A stretch of 64,000 nt of DNA from JABWCQ01 sp964530625 (GCA_964530625.1 CAZHAK010000013.1:3473-67472), one strand, 5' to 3'. Shown: positions 51,193 to 61,364, counted from the first letter of the stretch. Made by a program: numbers and translations. Notes: generated by a model not told the origin, from the letters alone.

Positions 51193-52670
51193 AAAAGAGT
51201 CCGGTCTTTCGGCCTGCTGCTGATCGCTATCTGCCGTTGTTCTTTGCATTAGTTTCCGCCGCCGTTGTGATTGGGGCGACACAAACGTGGGGCATCGCGG
51301 TTTTGCCCGAACAATTTTTGTGGCTTAAAACGGCGCAGCACTTTTTGACAGACTTGCCGGTTGAATTCTCGCAATCGCAGTTTCCTGCGGGTCCCATCTG
51401 GCCGCTGATGCTGGTGGTTTTCGAGCGCAGCGGTTACGCGATGGAATTCGTCGCGCGCTTGTGGCAGGCATTGATGCTGGCGCTCTTGCTTTATGTGGTG
51501 ACGCGATTTTATTTGCGCCACCTGCAATCGCGGCTCGTGGTTGCCGGAGCGATGATTGTGCTCACGGCAGGAGTGCTGTTTTTTTCGGAGGCATTCTCGC
51601 TTTCTCCGCTTCCAGCCGCGCTGTTGTTTAGCACCTTGGGAATTCTTGCGCTCGCGCGGTTTCTACTGAAAGACGAAGTGCTGTTCTTTCTGGTGGCCGC
51701 GATTGGTCTTGGATTGGCGGCATTGCTGTGGCTGCCTGCGGTTGTGCTTGCACTCGGCGCTGCCTTGGCGATTATGCTTGGCGCACGAGGGAAATTGGCG
51801 CGGAGAACGTCCGCCGTCATCGTGTTTGGCGCCGTGGCCTTTCTGCCCGCCTTATTAATCTTACTTCAGTCAGGAATTTCTTCAGACGCGTCGCGTTTTT
51901 ACTCCGCGCTATACGCCACAGAGTCCGTCACCGCGTGGACGATGTTTGCCTCGTGGCCGTTTTGGCTGCGCTTGAGTTTGACGCTTGTGGTGATGGTTGG
52001 ATTGCTTTATGTTTATCTGGCCACACGCGGTCCGGCGGGAATTGGCCCGGCTCTGAAACGGCGCGAATTGCAAGTCTGGATCTTGTTGACGATTGTTTGG
52101 CTCGCGCATCTGCTCATTCTTCCGCTGGCCGCGACGTTTGTGGTCCTGCTTCCGATCCTTGTCTTGTGGCCTGCACTCGGGATAGACAGCTTTCGCGATT
52201 ACGATGCGATTGCATCGCTGTTTTCCGGACGTGGAACACAGATCGCGATTGGGTCTTGCGCGATATTATTGCTTCTCCCAGTTTGGAACACCAGCGAACG
52301 CTGTTGGCGACAAGCAAGAACAGGCAACGGACTAAATGGTTTTGAGATTCAATCCTCCGCCTTGCTCACTGAACTGCGCTCAGAGAACTGGCGACCGATT
52401 TTCTGCGACGACTCCGAATTGCTTTCCTATCTATTGAAGTCGGCAGTAAGCCCCTTGCCTGCTGACTTGAATGAGCTTGAATTGAGTGAAAGCCGCATCG
52501 TTGTGCTAGGCGACTCCTGCCCTCCGGGAATTTGCACGGATGAGTCACTCACGCATCCTATGCTTACGTTTATTCCGAGACTTGCCTCGCGCGAAGGCAT
52601 GATTTACGACGTTACCTTTCGCGCGCCAGAACCTGCCTTGGCCGCTTCGGATTCCCTCACAGTTCCGTAA
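51189..52670 (+). CDS. Polytopic membrane protein, GT-C-like layout
   Basis: A protein of 493 residues with about nine membrane helices over residues 10-385 and a soluble C-terminal part of about 105 residues. The arrangement resembles GT-C transferases such as the 35408 protein, but the DE/DD loop motif is not clear. Sequence identity to a family cannot be judged by eye. It is coupled to the upstream GPx gene (ATGA). Confidence 0.7.
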   Translation: MKKSPVFRPAADRYLPLFFALVSAAVVIGATQTWGIAVLPEQFLWLKTAQHFLTDLPVEFSQSQFPAGPIWPLMLVVFERSGYAMEFVARLWQALMLALLLYVVTRFYLRHLQSRLVVAGAMIVLTAGVLFFSEAFSLSPLPAALLFSTLGILALARFLLKDEVLFFLVAAIGLGLAALLWLPAVVLALGAALAIMLGARGKLARRTSAVIVFGAVAFLPALLILLQSGISSDASRFYSALYATESVTAWTMFASWPFWLRLSLTLVVMVGLLYVYLATRGPAGIGPALKRRELQVWILLTIVWLAHLLILPLAATFVVLLPILVLWPALGIDSFRDYDAIASLFSGRGTQIAIGSCAILLLLPVWNTSERCWRQARTGNGLNGFEIQSSALLTELRSENWRPIFCDDSELLSYLLKSAVSPLPADLNELELSESRIVVLGDSCPPGICTDESLTHPMLTFIPRLASREGMIYDVTFRAPEPALAASDSLTVP

Positions 52671-52697
52671 TCTTTTTCACTTATCATACACTCTTCT

Positions 52698-53969
52698 ATG
52701 AAATCGTTGCGCACCTTCGTAACCGTTTTGACGCTCGCCGCTTGCTCATTTGCGCAAGCGCCGTTGCCCGATGATTTGGCAGGCAGCCGTCCCGGCGCGT
52801 TTTCACCGCGTTCGCTTGGTCTCGGCCACACCTTTTTGACGAATCAGCTTGGTTCGCCTGCGTTAATGGGAAATCCCGCGACGCTGGCCGATCAACAAGA
52901 ACAGTGGTCGGTGTCACTCAGTGCCGACATCGCGCGTGTGAAGGAAACGAGATCGTATCCATTCTTTGACGCGTTTGACGGTGTGCTCGGGTACAACAAC
53001 TACGCGCTGAATGACCACGTCTATTCAAAGGTGGACGGCGGTTTGGCTTACCGCCTGAAGCAAGAGCGCTTAAATGCTATGGTGCTCTCTGTCGGATCCT
53101 ACTCCGCTTATCAATTTGGCTACCAGTATCACGAAGAAGTGCGCAATCGCTTCACGTCCGGTGGCGTGCAGGATTTGATTTTGGGTAAAAACATTTTTGA
53201 CGTGAGCGGTGATATGCGCGCCTTTGCCTTTGGCGCCGCTGCGGCCGAAGGCCCCATGGCGATGGGCTTCAGTCTCGCGTTTCTCGCCGGCGATTGGGGA
53301 TATGTGAATGGCGTTTATTATGCAAGCCCTGATTCTTTGGATCAAGTGACTCGCGTGGACTACACACCAAAGGGCACTCCGGCAGATATGAATTTCGGCG
53401 CAACATACGATATCAATCCGCGAGTCAGAGTAGGCGCGCGGGCGCTGTTCCCGACCGGAAAACTGAAATATGAGTATACCAGCACAGTGACTCTCGGCGA
53501 CTCCGCGGAGCGCGGCAAGGGAACCAGCACGGTGACGTATCCCTCGCATGTCGCACTGGGTGTTCAGTATCGCCCGCAAAACGTGTATCGGCCCTTGGTC
53601 TATTTTGAAACCGAAATGCATACATTCAGTCAGGTGAGCGACGGGCTGAATGACGTGTTGGAGTTTCGCGCAGGCGCTGAGCAACAGATTGTGCCGGGCA
53701 CTCCGGCGCGATTCGGAATCGTTTATGCCACATCACCTTCGGACAAAGATCGCGCATCCACATTATTCACAGCGGGCATTGGCTTCGTGTTGCGGGAGAT
53801 GCGCGCCGATTTCGGTCTTGAGTTCGGCGAGATTAATTATGCGGCGGACGATCTGTTTCCGCAGTCGCTTTATGGCGAGGACAATCGCGACTCCCGTGAT
53901 CGCGTGGAGACCGCGCTATTTCGCGGCATGATTTCATTGACGTGGGATTTTGATTGGAACCGTTGGTAA
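52698..53969 (+). CDS. Outer-membrane beta-barrel protein, PorV/FadL-like
   Basis: A protein of 423 residues with signal peptide (MKSLRTFVTVLTLAACSFAQ). SPRSLGLGHTFLTNQLGSPALMGNPATLA resembles the conserved N-terminus of the UPF0164/PorV and FadL-like barrels, where a GNPA-type motif follows a Gly-rich strand. Alternating strands follow and the end is LTWDFDWNRW, with a terminal aromatic as barrel proteins need. It may be a second PorV-like carrier or a small-molecule channel. It overlaps the glycosyltransferase gene by 16 bases. Confidence 0.78.
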   Translation: MKSLRTFVTVLTLAACSFAQAPLPDDLAGSRPGAFSPRSLGLGHTFLTNQLGSPALMGNPATLADQQEQWSVSLSADIARVKETRSYPFFDAFDGVLGYNNYALNDHVYSKVDGGLAYRLKQERLNAMVLSVGSYSAYQFGYQYHEEVRNRFTSGGVQDLILGKNIFDVSGDMRAFAFGAAAAEGPMAMGFSLAFLAGDWGYVNGVYYASPDSLDQVTRVDYTPKGTPADMNFGATYDINPRVRVGARALFPTGKLKYEYTSTVTLGDSAERGKGTSTVTYPSHVALGVQYRPQNVYRPLVYFETEMHTFSQVSDGLNDVLEFRAGAEQQIVPGTPARFGIVYATSPSDKDRASTLFTAGIGFVLREMRADFGLEFGEINYAADDLFPQSLYGEDNRDSRDRVETALFRGMISLTWDFDWNRW

Positions 53970-54748
53970 CTGTAGGGCTTCCGGTTTACAACTCTGAGGC
54001 CTACTTAGCGGACTGTATCGAATCCATCAAGAGCCAGACGCTTAAGGAATTTGTCGTTTTGGCGATTGTGGATTGCCCGACAGACAACTCGCGCGAGATT
54101 CTCACACGGCACGCGGATTCGAGATTCCGGATCATTGACAACCCGACCAACATCGGGCTGGCGGCATCCTGCAATCGTATGCTTGAAATGTGTGAGACAG
54201 ACCTTTTAGCAAGGATGGACGCTGACGACATCATGCATCCTGAGCGTCTGCAAAAGCAGTTTGATTACATGCAGGCTCATCCTGAAATAGATATTTTAGG
54301 AACATACGCAGACATCATCAACATTCAAGGATGCAAAGTCGAGGACTCCTATCCGTTTGCGACGACGCCCGATGGCCTGCGCGAGGAGTTTCGCTCTCTC
54401 TGCGCTTTGGTTCACCCAACAATTATGTTCCGCGTGCAGCAAATTCTCGATTTGGGTGGATATCCGGACAGTAGAGTTGCAGAAGATCTAATTCTATTCC
54501 TACGCGGATTGGTCAAGGACTATCAATACGCGAATTTGCCTGAGTCACTTCTTGGTTATCGAGTCCATGTAGACGGCCATATGAATAGAACTCGAGCGGC
54601 CTCTTATCGTGCGAACGATGACGCCTATGCTGAGTATGGTCCTCTGATTTGGGGGGACCGCGCCCCCGATTTTGTCGCAGGCGTCACGCGTTGGGAGCGC
54701 CTGCAGCGCCGCATGAAACGCAACCTTACTAGACTATTTTCAAAATGA
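53954..54748 (+). CDS. Family 2 glycosyltransferase
   Basis: A protein of 264 residues; TTG 53954 or TTG 53963 would start it inside the preceding gene's end. The GT-A fold is shown by VTVGLPVYNSEAYLADCIES, then LLARMDADDIMHPERL (DxD metal motif) and AEDLILFLRGL (catalytic-type acidic pair). A basic C-terminus (RRMKRNLTRLFSK) may bind the membrane. Substrate unknown; envelope glycan synthesis fits the neighbours. The stop overlaps the next ATG by 4 bases. Confidence 0.9.
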   Translation: MEPLVTVGLPVYNSEAYLADCIESIKSQTLKEFVVLAIVDCPTDNSREILTRHADSRFRIIDNPTNIGLAASCNRMLEMCETDLLARMDADDIMHPERLQKQFDYMQAHPEIDILGTYADIINIQGCKVEDSYPFATTPDGLREEFRSLCALVHPTIMFRVQQILDLGGYPDSRVAEDLILFLRGLVKDYQYANLPESLLGYRVHVDGHMNRTRAASYRANDDAYAEYGPLIWGDRAPDFVAGVTRWERLQRRMKRNLTRLFSK

Positions 54749-56361
54749 AAAGCGTGTTACTGATTTGCTTACTGTTAAGTGCGGCCGCATTCGCGGCAAA
54801 CGGCAAGACATATTCCATCGTCATTTGCAACACGAATGACGTGCATGGCGGCATTGACTCGTCGAGCGCGACGTTTATGAATCCTGAGTTCCCTCCGCAA
54901 CTTGGCGGCGGCGCGTCCTTGGCCGGATTGATAAAACGGTTGCGTGCCTACGCAAAGGATAACGGCAAGGGTTTTCTCCTATTGGATACGGGAGATATTT
55001 TTCAGGGGACGCTGGTGGGAACGAAGAGCGAAGGCGAAGCGGTGATGCGCTTTATGAATGAAGTGAGCTACGATGCTTGGGTGATCGGTAATCACGAGTT
55101 TGACTTGGGCCGCCAAGTCATTGAGCGGCTCAAAAAGCAGGCTGCTTTCCCCACCTTGTCGGCCAATATCTATGATGTAGAGGATGGTGACACGACCAAC
55201 TTCGCGACGCCGTTCATCATTAAAGAGTACGGCCCGCTCAAAGTCGGCGTCATCGGAATAACAACTGCCGGAACACAGCGCGCGAGTTTTGAAGAAAACG
55301 TGCGTCATCTCTATTTCGCGCCCGAGACAACAACGCTTGAGATGTATCGCGATAGCTTGCGCAATATAGGATGTGATGTTATTATCGTCGGTTGCCATTT
55401 AGGTTTGCCCTATGATCGTTGGGAAGCATGGGACGATTTGGAACGACACGAAAGAGAAGGCTGGAAGTCGCCATATACCCGCAATGCTTTTGAGTTGGCG
55501 CGCCGTGTGTCCGGTATCGATATTCTCTTCGCAGGTGATATTCACGTCGGCTATGTCGAGCCGTGGGTCGATCCGGTCACGCACACCCCGTGTTTTCAAG
55601 GCTACGGTCGCGGAACAAACTTAATGGCGGTTGAATTTGAGTTTGACGTCGAAACCGGCAAGCTGTTGAATTGGAAAAATTTTGCCGACGAGAGCACGTT
55701 GCTGACGTTGTTCTCGGATCAATTTCCGCGTGAGCGTGACATGGCCGAATGTATTGACACGGTTGTCGCGCGCGTCGAAGTGGGCTTTAATGTACGAATC
55801 GGCACAGCCGAGCAACCTATTACCCGTATTGGGGAAGCCGAATCCGCGCTGGGAAATCTGGTGTGTGATGCAATGTTGTGGAAACTGAATGGCGACATTT
55901 CGATTACAAACAAGGGTGGCGTGCGCACGGACTTGCCTGCCGGGAACATCACTCCGCAGCATGTGTTCAACGTCTTGCCGTTTGACAATACATTGGGCGC
56001 GGTGAGTGTTACGGGCGCGTTCATCAAAGAGATGGTCGAAGACAAAGTGGCCTACGGCGGCAGCGGATTGTACGTCGCGGGAATGCGTGTAAAAGTGGAC
56101 CGCTCCCGCGAGCACGGGGATCGTGTCGTGCTTTTGGAGATTGGCGGAGAACCTTACGAACCTGAGAAGTCGTACAAGCTCGTGACGACAGACTATTTGC
56201 TCGAAGGCAATTCGGGCATGGAGAAACTTTCAGCTTTGCGCAGTCAGGCCGCCGTGGAATCGGGAGTCTACATGCGCGAAGCGATCATCGAGTACATCAA
56301 ATCACATTCGCCGCTGCACCCGAAACTGGACGGCCGCTGGCAGTTTGTGGACAGAAGTTAG
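54745..56361 (+). CDS. Exported 5'-nucleotidase/UDP-sugar hydrolase (UshA-like)
   Basis: A protein of 538 residues with a signal peptide (MKSVLLICLLLSAAAFA). The metallophosphatase domain has CNTNDVHGGID, LDTGDIFQGT, GNHEFDLG and GDIHVGY metal-binding motifs. The C-terminal nucleotide domain has NLVCDAML and ITNKGGVRTDLPAGNIT, with the Gly-Gly-Arg of substrate binding. It hydrolyses extracellular nucleotides in the periplasm or outside. No T9SS tail is present. Coupled by ATGA to the GT2 gene. Confidence 0.93.
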   Translation: MKSVLLICLLLSAAAFAANGKTYSIVICNTNDVHGGIDSSSATFMNPEFPPQLGGGASLAGLIKRLRAYAKDNGKGFLLLDTGDIFQGTLVGTKSEGEAVMRFMNEVSYDAWVIGNHEFDLGRQVIERLKKQAAFPTLSANIYDVEDGDTTNFATPFIIKEYGPLKVGVIGITTAGTQRASFEENVRHLYFAPETTTLEMYRDSLRNIGCDVIIVGCHLGLPYDRWEAWDDLERHEREGWKSPYTRNAFELARRVSGIDILFAGDIHVGYVEPWVDPVTHTPCFQGYGRGTNLMAVEFEFDVETGKLLNWKNFADESTLLTLFSDQFPRERDMAECIDTVVARVEVGFNVRIGTAEQPITRIGEAESALGNLVCDAMLWKLNGDISITNKGGVRTDLPAGNITPQHVFNVLPFDNTLGAVSVTGAFIKEMVEDKVAYGGSGLYVAGMRVKVDRSREHGDRVVLLEIGGEPYEPEKSYKLVTTDYLLEGNSGMEKLSALRSQAAVESGVYMREAIIEYIKSHSPLHPKLDGRWQFVDRS

Positions 56362-56403
56362 TATTGCAATAGAGAAACAAGAGATAATTCAGGAGATAGT
56401 CCC

Positions 56404-57909
56404 ATGCGTTGGAAGGCAATTATATTTTTGTGTTTATTCGCGCCCGCGGCGTTCGGCCAAGTAATGCTGAACGAGATTCTTTACGATATCGTCGGGACGG
56501 ATGACCCGAACATAATGTATACGGAAATCTATGGACCTCCGGGAACGAGTTTGGCAGGCTGGTCACTCGTTGGTATAAACGGCAATGGCGGTGCCGAATA
56601 TTTGACCGTAAACCTGACCGGAGCCGTACCTGCTGATGGCTACTACGTTGTCGGCGGCGCGGGAGTGCCCAATGTTGATCAGATCACGCCGCACGATTGG
56701 CAGAATGCCGGCAGTGCATCGGGCGAGTCTTGTGACGGCATTGATCTTCGCAACGCGCAAGGACAAACAGTTGATCACATATGTTATGGTGAATGCGATG
56801 CAGATGATGTCTGTGAAGGAGAAGGCGGCGAGAACGCTCCCGATCCGTTTCCTTCACAAGGCATTAACTATTTACTGGCACGTATCCCTGATCACTCAGA
56901 CACCGATAACAACGCTGTAGACTGGGTGCAAACAGATATTCAGACGCCGGGACTACCGAATAGTGGCTCGCCGTGCGACCCGATTGAGGTGACACTCGAG
57001 GAGATTCGCGAAAATGATTCCGACGGCGTTCCGGCGCTGATAGGCGAGTTTGTTGTGTTTCGAGGTATTGTCAATGTACACAATTACACGCTTGACAGTT
57101 TGACGGAATCAAACTTCTTTGTGCAAGACGACAATGCGGGCTGCAACGTGTTCCGCGGAACCGTACCGGCAGGATTGATGGAAGGCGATTGTGTTGAAGT
57201 TTCCGGCTGGGTCGGTCAATTCAACGGATTGACTGAGATCCTTGCATCAGGCACGGGCAATTGCACGTTTCGTGTTGAAGATTTAGGTGTAAATGTCGCG
57301 CCGCTCACTCCGCTGATTTTGACAGGATCGTCATTCTTTGAAGCGTTTGAAGGAATGTTGGTTGAAATACGCAATGTGACGATTGTCGGCGGAGATCCGT
57401 GGCCTTCGGGCGCAGGACAGAATGCGAACGTAACCGTGACCGACGGTAATGGCACAGTTACGGTTCGTTTTGACGGCGATACACAAGCCGGCACAGCTCC
57501 GCAGCCTTCAGGTGCATTTACAGTGCGCGGAATTGTGACGCAGTTTGATACTTCGTTGCCTTACACAAGCGACTACCAAGTCACCCTGCGCTATCCCACC
57601 GACGTGATCACCGGCACAGCCGTTGGCGATGAGCCTATTGCGGTCGCTCAGTCCTTTGCGTTGGTGAGCAGCTATCCCAATCCGTTCAACGGAATGGCGA
57701 CGATTGAATTCGCCGTAGGCAGCGCGCGCGACATCAATGTAACGATTACGGATGTGCTGGGCCGCCAAGTATATGACGCGCAGTTGTCAAATCTTTCGCC
57801 GGGCTTGCATCGCATGCAATGGTCCCCCGACGGTGCGGCAGGTCTCTACTTCGTCCGCGCACACTCAGGCGCGACCGTACAAACGACAAAACTGTTGTAC
57901 TTAAAGTAG
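56404..57909 (+). CDS. T9SS cargo with lamin-tail-like domain
   Basis: A protein of 501 residues with signal peptide; CAGGAG precedes the ATG. The N-terminal domain (MLNEILYDI ... EIYGPPGTSLAGWSLVGING ... GYYVVGG) resembles a lamin tail/LTD module of secreted nucleases. A beta-rich OB-like domain follows (FVVFRGIVNVHNYTLDSL ... CVEVSGWVGQFNGLTEI), as in DUF5689-type regions. The T9SS tail is SYPNPFNGMATIEFAV ... AAGLYFVRA ... KLLYLK. No nuclease domain was seen. The gene ends the long plus-strand run and is followed by a terminator. Confidence 0.85.
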   Translation: MRWKAIIFLCLFAPAAFGQVMLNEILYDIVGTDDPNIMYTEIYGPPGTSLAGWSLVGINGNGGAEYLTVNLTGAVPADGYYVVGGAGVPNVDQITPHDWQNAGSASGESCDGIDLRNAQGQTVDHICYGECDADDVCEGEGGENAPDPFPSQGINYLLARIPDHSDTDNNAVDWVQTDIQTPGLPNSGSPCDPIEVTLEEIRENDSDGVPALIGEFVVFRGIVNVHNYTLDSLTESNFFVQDDNAGCNVFRGTVPAGLMEGDCVEVSGWVGQFNGLTEILASGTGNCTFRVEDLGVNVAPLTPLILTGSSFFEAFEGMLVEIRNVTIVGGDPWPSGAGQNANVTVTDGNGTVTVRFDGDTQAGTAPQPSGAFTVRGIVTQFDTSLPYTSDYQVTLRYPTDVITGTAVGDEPIAVAQSFALVSSYPNPFNGMATIEFAVGSARDINVTITDVLGRQVYDAQLSNLSPGLHRMQWSPDGAAGLYFVRAHSGATVQTTKLLYLK

Positions 57910-57977
57910 GACTCAGACTAAGCTGGATTTGGATAGTAGCGGCTGCCTCTGTGGCTATCAAATTCAGTGAAATGGAA

Positions 57978-58001
57978 CGGGCGACTCCAACGAGTCGCCC
58001 G
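57978..58001 (+). terminator. Intrinsic terminator after the lamin-tail cargo
   Basis: CGGGCGACTC-CAAC-GAGTCGCCCG, a perfect 10-bp stem, followed by CTTTCC. A second stem AAAGGG-ATAACA-CCCTTT (58013-58030) lies just beyond and may serve mutS2 on the minus strand. Confidence 0.85.
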
Positions 58002-58156
58002 CTTTCCGTTACAAAGGGATAACACCCTTTATGCGGATACAACTAATACCTCTCCAAACTTGCAGTTCTTCGAAACCGGAATCTTTTCAAGGGGGGTGGC
58101 AGTCTGTCTGACATAGAAAAGCGACGCTTGGCAGTTTATTTGTGCGACGAAAAACC

Positions 58157-60547
58157 CTAATACAGCTCAACCACCGTACTGCCGTAGTCGTCTTTGTTGG
58201 CTCCGCCGTCGTAAATCTCTTTGACGAGCGGATGGCGGACAAGAAATTCGCGGACGCGGACACGCAGCATGCCAGTGCCCTTGCCGTGAATAATTTTCAC
58301 CGACGGATAGCGCTGTTCTGCAGCGACAGCTAAGTATCTATCGATAATAGGCACGGCTTCATCTCCGTAATTACCACGCAAATCCAATTCACCGGTGATG
58401 CGCTCATCGGACATCTGAACATTAATCTTAACGCGCTCACTTTTCTTGTGTTTGACAGGCTCGGGCTGGTAAAGCAAGCTCGAATCAAACCACAACCTCA
58501 TCCCGTTCATCTCGACTTCCACCTGCTTGCCGTTGCGCTTGACGTTCGTTACAACGCCCTCCCCCTCCACTCCTTCAGCGGCGACACGCACGCCGGGTTC
58601 TAACTTAAGTAGTCTTTTGCGTTCTGGTGACGGCTCTTTGAGTTCTTTCGCGGTCTCGGTCTTCTCAGTTTCAACTTTGGCGCGCAATTCACGAAGTTTT
58701 TCACGGGCAGATGTGACGGCGGTTTTGTCCGCTTGCTGTTCTTTGATCTCGCGCACAAGCTTTTCAATTTCTTTGCGCGATGCTTCGATCATTTGCTCAG
58801 CTTCGGCCAAAGCTTGCTTGCGGGTCTGTGCCTTGATTCGCTTAAGTTCATCGGATCGCTCGGAATAGAGTTTCGACAGTGCTTCATATTGCGTCATCTT
58901 AAGGTCGGACTCCTTGCGGAGTTTTTCGTACTCTTCAATCTTCCGCGAGAGTTCGCTGACCAGTTCTTCGAGGCCTAACGCTCCCTTATCCAAAAATCCG
59001 CGCGCGCGATTCAACACTCGCTCGGGAAAACCTACACGCTGCGCAATTTCCAATGCGTAGCTTGAGCCCGGCAACCCTTCGCGGAAATGATATGTGGGCA
59101 CCAGACTCTCTTCATCAAAGGCCATCGAGCCGTTTTGCAGGCCTTCGGTTTCGTGAGCGAAGGCTTTCAGCGCGCCATGGTGAGTGGTGACCAAGCTGAT
59201 CGCGCCCTGCATTGTCCATTCGAGCAGAGTCGCTTGCGCCAGCGCGGCGCCGATCGCGGGATCAGTTGAAGATCCGATTTCATCCACAAGCAGAAGTTTG
59301 GGCTGCGCATCTTCCTCTGTCATCTTCCGCAATCTTGCGACGTGCCCCGTGAATGTTGACAAATCACCCTCTAAGGATTGCGCGTCACCGATGTCAGCCC
59401 AGATACTTTTGAAGTGCGGCAATTGGCTACCGGATGAGGCAGGAATGAAAAACCCTGCGCCGGCCATCAAACTAAGGAGGCCGACCGTCTTGAGCGCGAC
59501 GGTTTTTCCGCCGGCATTGGGACCCGAAATCACAATACTGCGAATCGGCGGCGTGATTTCAATCGTGAGCGGCACGACGGATTGCAGTTTTTTTTCGCGC
59601 ACTCGCTCCATCAACAAAGGATGCTTGGCCCGCCACAAACGAATCACGCCGGTGTCGTTCAGTTCGGGTGCTACGCCTTCCCATCGCAGCGCGAGCCTCG
59701 CCCGCGCAAAGAGTTCGTCAAACTCCGCCATGATTTCGAGCGACAAAACTATTTCTTCAAGCTGTTCATGCACAAGCGCGGTGAGTTTCAAAAGTATCTT
59801 GTGGATTTCGCGCTTCTCTTCGAGTTCAAGTTGACGGAGTTTGTTTGAAATCGGCAGCGTCTCAACCGGCTCAAGAAAGACCGTGGCCCCGGACGCGCTG
59901 GTGTCCACCATCACTCCCTGCACCTTGTTCTTGGCGTCGTCGCGAACGGGCAAAACGAGTTTGCCGTCACGATAGCTGATCACATTGTCTTGCAAGTAAC
60001 CCTGTTCCGCCCACTTCTGCATGATTGTGCCGAGTCGATTTTCAAGAGTCTTGCTCTCCTTGCGGCGGTCGTGTCGAATGCGCTTAAGTTCTAAGGACGC
60101 GTCGTCAAAGACTTCTCCGTCCTGATCAATCGCGGATTCAATACTCTTGGCGATACGAGCGTGATCCCAGAGACGATTGGCAAGCCCTGCAAGCTCAGGC
60201 AATGATTCGCCGCGCGAATGCAATTGCAGGCGCACCCGACTTGTGCAGGCGAGTGTTTCGGCGATCTTGCGCAGATCGTGCGGATCGAGACTGGCTCCTT
60301 CAATACTTGCTCGCGACAATGGCTCGTGAATATCCGCGAGTCCGTCAATCGGCAAGCCACCGTCGGTTTCGGTTAAGACGCGCACCATTTCCTGAGTTCT
60401 GCGGAGCACAAGTTCAGCACGGTCTTTCGAAACCGGAACTTCGAGTGCTAAAAACCGCTCCACCCCTAAAGGCGAAGCGGCCAAATCCGCGGCAATGGAA
60501 ATCACGCGCTCCCATTCGAGAGCCAACAGAGTTTCTTCGCCGATCAT
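58157..60547 (-). CDS. mutS2: MutS2 with C-terminal Smr domain
   Basis: A protein of 796 residues. The N-terminal and lever regions are helical. The ATPase domain holds Walker A GPNAGGKTVALK, LLLVDEIGSSTD (Walker B) and TTHHGALK. A coiled-coil region rich in Glu/Lys follows (about 500-640). The C-terminal Smr domain has LDLRG and IHGKGTGMLR. MutS2 lacks the mismatch domain of MutS. Roles known in the family are suppression of homologous recombination and splitting of collided ribosomes. It follows cvpA by 4 bases, a pair often conserved in bacteria. Confidence 0.95.
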   Translation of the reverse strand: MIGEETLLALEWERVISIAADLAASPLGVERFLALEVPVSKDRAELVLRRTQEMVRVLTETDGGLPIDGLADIHEPLSRASIEGASLDPHDLRKIAETLACTSRVRLQLHSRGESLPELAGLANRLWDHARIAKSIESAIDQDGEVFDDASLELKRIRHDRRKESKTLENRLGTIMQKWAEQGYLQDNVISYRDGKLVLPVRDDAKNKVQGVMVDTSASGATVFLEPVETLPISNKLRQLELEEKREIHKILLKLTALVHEQLEEIVLSLEIMAEFDELFARARLALRWEGVAPELNDTGVIRLWRAKHPLLMERVREKKLQSVVPLTIEITPPIRSIVISGPNAGGKTVALKTVGLLSLMAGAGFFIPASSGSQLPHFKSIWADIGDAQSLEGDLSTFTGHVARLRKMTEEDAQPKLLLVDEIGSSTDPAIGAALAQATLLEWTMQGAISLVTTHHGALKAFAHETEGLQNGSMAFDEESLVPTYHFREGLPGSSYALEIAQRVGFPERVLNRARGFLDKGALGLEELVSELSRKIEEYEKLRKESDLKMTQYEALSKLYSERSDELKRIKAQTRKQALAEAEQMIEASRKEIEKLVREIKEQQADKTAVTSAREKLRELRAKVETEKTETAKELKEPSPERKRLLKLEPGVRVAAEGVEGEGVVTNVKRNGKQVEVEMNGMRLWFDSSLLYQPEPVKHKKSERVKINVQMSDERITGELDLRGNYGDEAVPIIDRYLAVAAEQRYPSVKIIHGKGTGMLRVRVREFLVRHPLVKEIYDGGANKDDYGSTVVELY

Positions 60548-60551
60548 ACGA

Positions 60552-61049
60552 TCATACCCACTTCCGTTTTTCCCAATTCTCCCAATGGGTAATGTCGAAG
60601 GCTACTTTTTTACCGACGCGAATCAGTTTGGATTTATTCATGAAGACGCTCATGTTTCCGCTGACGTCAGCCCACTGAATCACCAACACGAGAGCCGCGA
60701 GCAATAATACTCCTTTCGCCATTCCGCCCGCCAGGCCAAGAATCCGGTCGGGCCACTTTAGTTTTGTGCCGTCAATCCAAGTGTGCAGCTTGTTGCCGAT
60801 GTAGGCGAACACAAGATAGATGATCAGGAAAAAGAGCAGGAACACAAGCCCGGATGCCCAGCGCATCTCCCAACCGGGTTCCGCAAATTTTCCGGCAAGC
60901 TCTTGCAGCTCTTCACGGAAAATCAGCGTCAGCAACAGGCTCACCGCCAAGCCGGAGGTGATCATCAGCTCAAACAGAAAGCCACGCTTCAGGCCTCCAA
61001 CACCAAAGCCTATAAGCAGAAAGATAATGAGAATATCGAGAATATGCAT
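60552..61049 (-). CDS. cvpA: CvpA-family membrane protein
   Basis: A protein of 165 residues starting at ATG 61049 (MHILDILIIFLLIGFGVGGL). Four membrane helices are predicted and the pattern DILIIFLLIGFGVGGLKRGF is typical of CvpA. Family members are linked to colicin V production and envelope stress tolerance in enterobacteria. It heads a two-gene operon with mutS2, 4 bases apart. A longer upstream frame is rejected because it adds no conserved sequence. Confidence 0.87.
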   Translation of the reverse strand: MHILDILIIFLLIGFGVGGLKRGFLFELMITSGLAVSLLLTLIFREELQELAGKFAEPGWEMRWASGLVFLLFFLIIYLVFAYIGNKLHTWIDGTKLKWPDRILGLAGGMAKGVLLLAALVLVIQWADVSGNMSVFMNKSKLIRVGKKVAFDITHWENWEKRKWV

Positions 61050-61112
61050 GAAACGAATTGTTGGACACAAGATACCCAAGCTCAGGCACTCGTGCAAGAC
61101 AGACATTAAGAA

Positions 61113-61146
61113 AAATCGCCCGAACAGCAAGCTGAGCGGGCGATTT
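61113..61146 (-). terminator. Intrinsic terminator of rpsU
   Basis: AAATCGCCCG and CGGGCGATTT form a perfect 10-bp stem with a 14-base loop. On the minus strand it is followed by TTTCTTAA. It lies 18 bases after the rpsU stop. Confidence 0.88.
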
Positions 61147-61163
61147 CAGAGGTCGGGATAAGC

Positions 61164-61364
61164 TTAGCGATTGCGCAGAATTCGGTTGATTTTGCGAATC
61201 TTACGTTCAGTTTGGCTGCGTTCGCGCTTGGCCGTTTCACACGGTTTTTCGTAGAATTGGCGGCGGCGGACTTCGGACAGGATTCCGGACTTTTCACAGG
61301 CCTTCTGAAAGCGGCGCACAAGGCGCTCCATAGGTTCCCCATCTCGGGCTTTGACAAATGGCAT
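61164..61364 (-). CDS. rpsU: Small ribosomal subunit protein bS21
   Basis: A protein of 66 residues, basic, starting MPFVKARDGEPMERLVRRFQ and ending in a basic tail, the whole-length bS21 pattern. It lies near the 3' end of 16S rRNA in the 30S subunit. ATG 61364 has AAGGAGGTGA 11 bases upstream, a near-perfect complement of the 16S rRNA tail. It is divergent from nrfA. A promoter lies at 61424-61452. Confidence 0.95.
   Translation of the reverse strand: MPFVKARDGEPMERLVRRFQKACEKSGILSEVRRRQFYEKPCETAKRERSQTERKIRKINRILRNR

Noticed and set aside
59184..59834. 216-codon plus-strand ORF
   Set aside because: Ser-rich shadow frame opposite the MutS2 ATPase domain.
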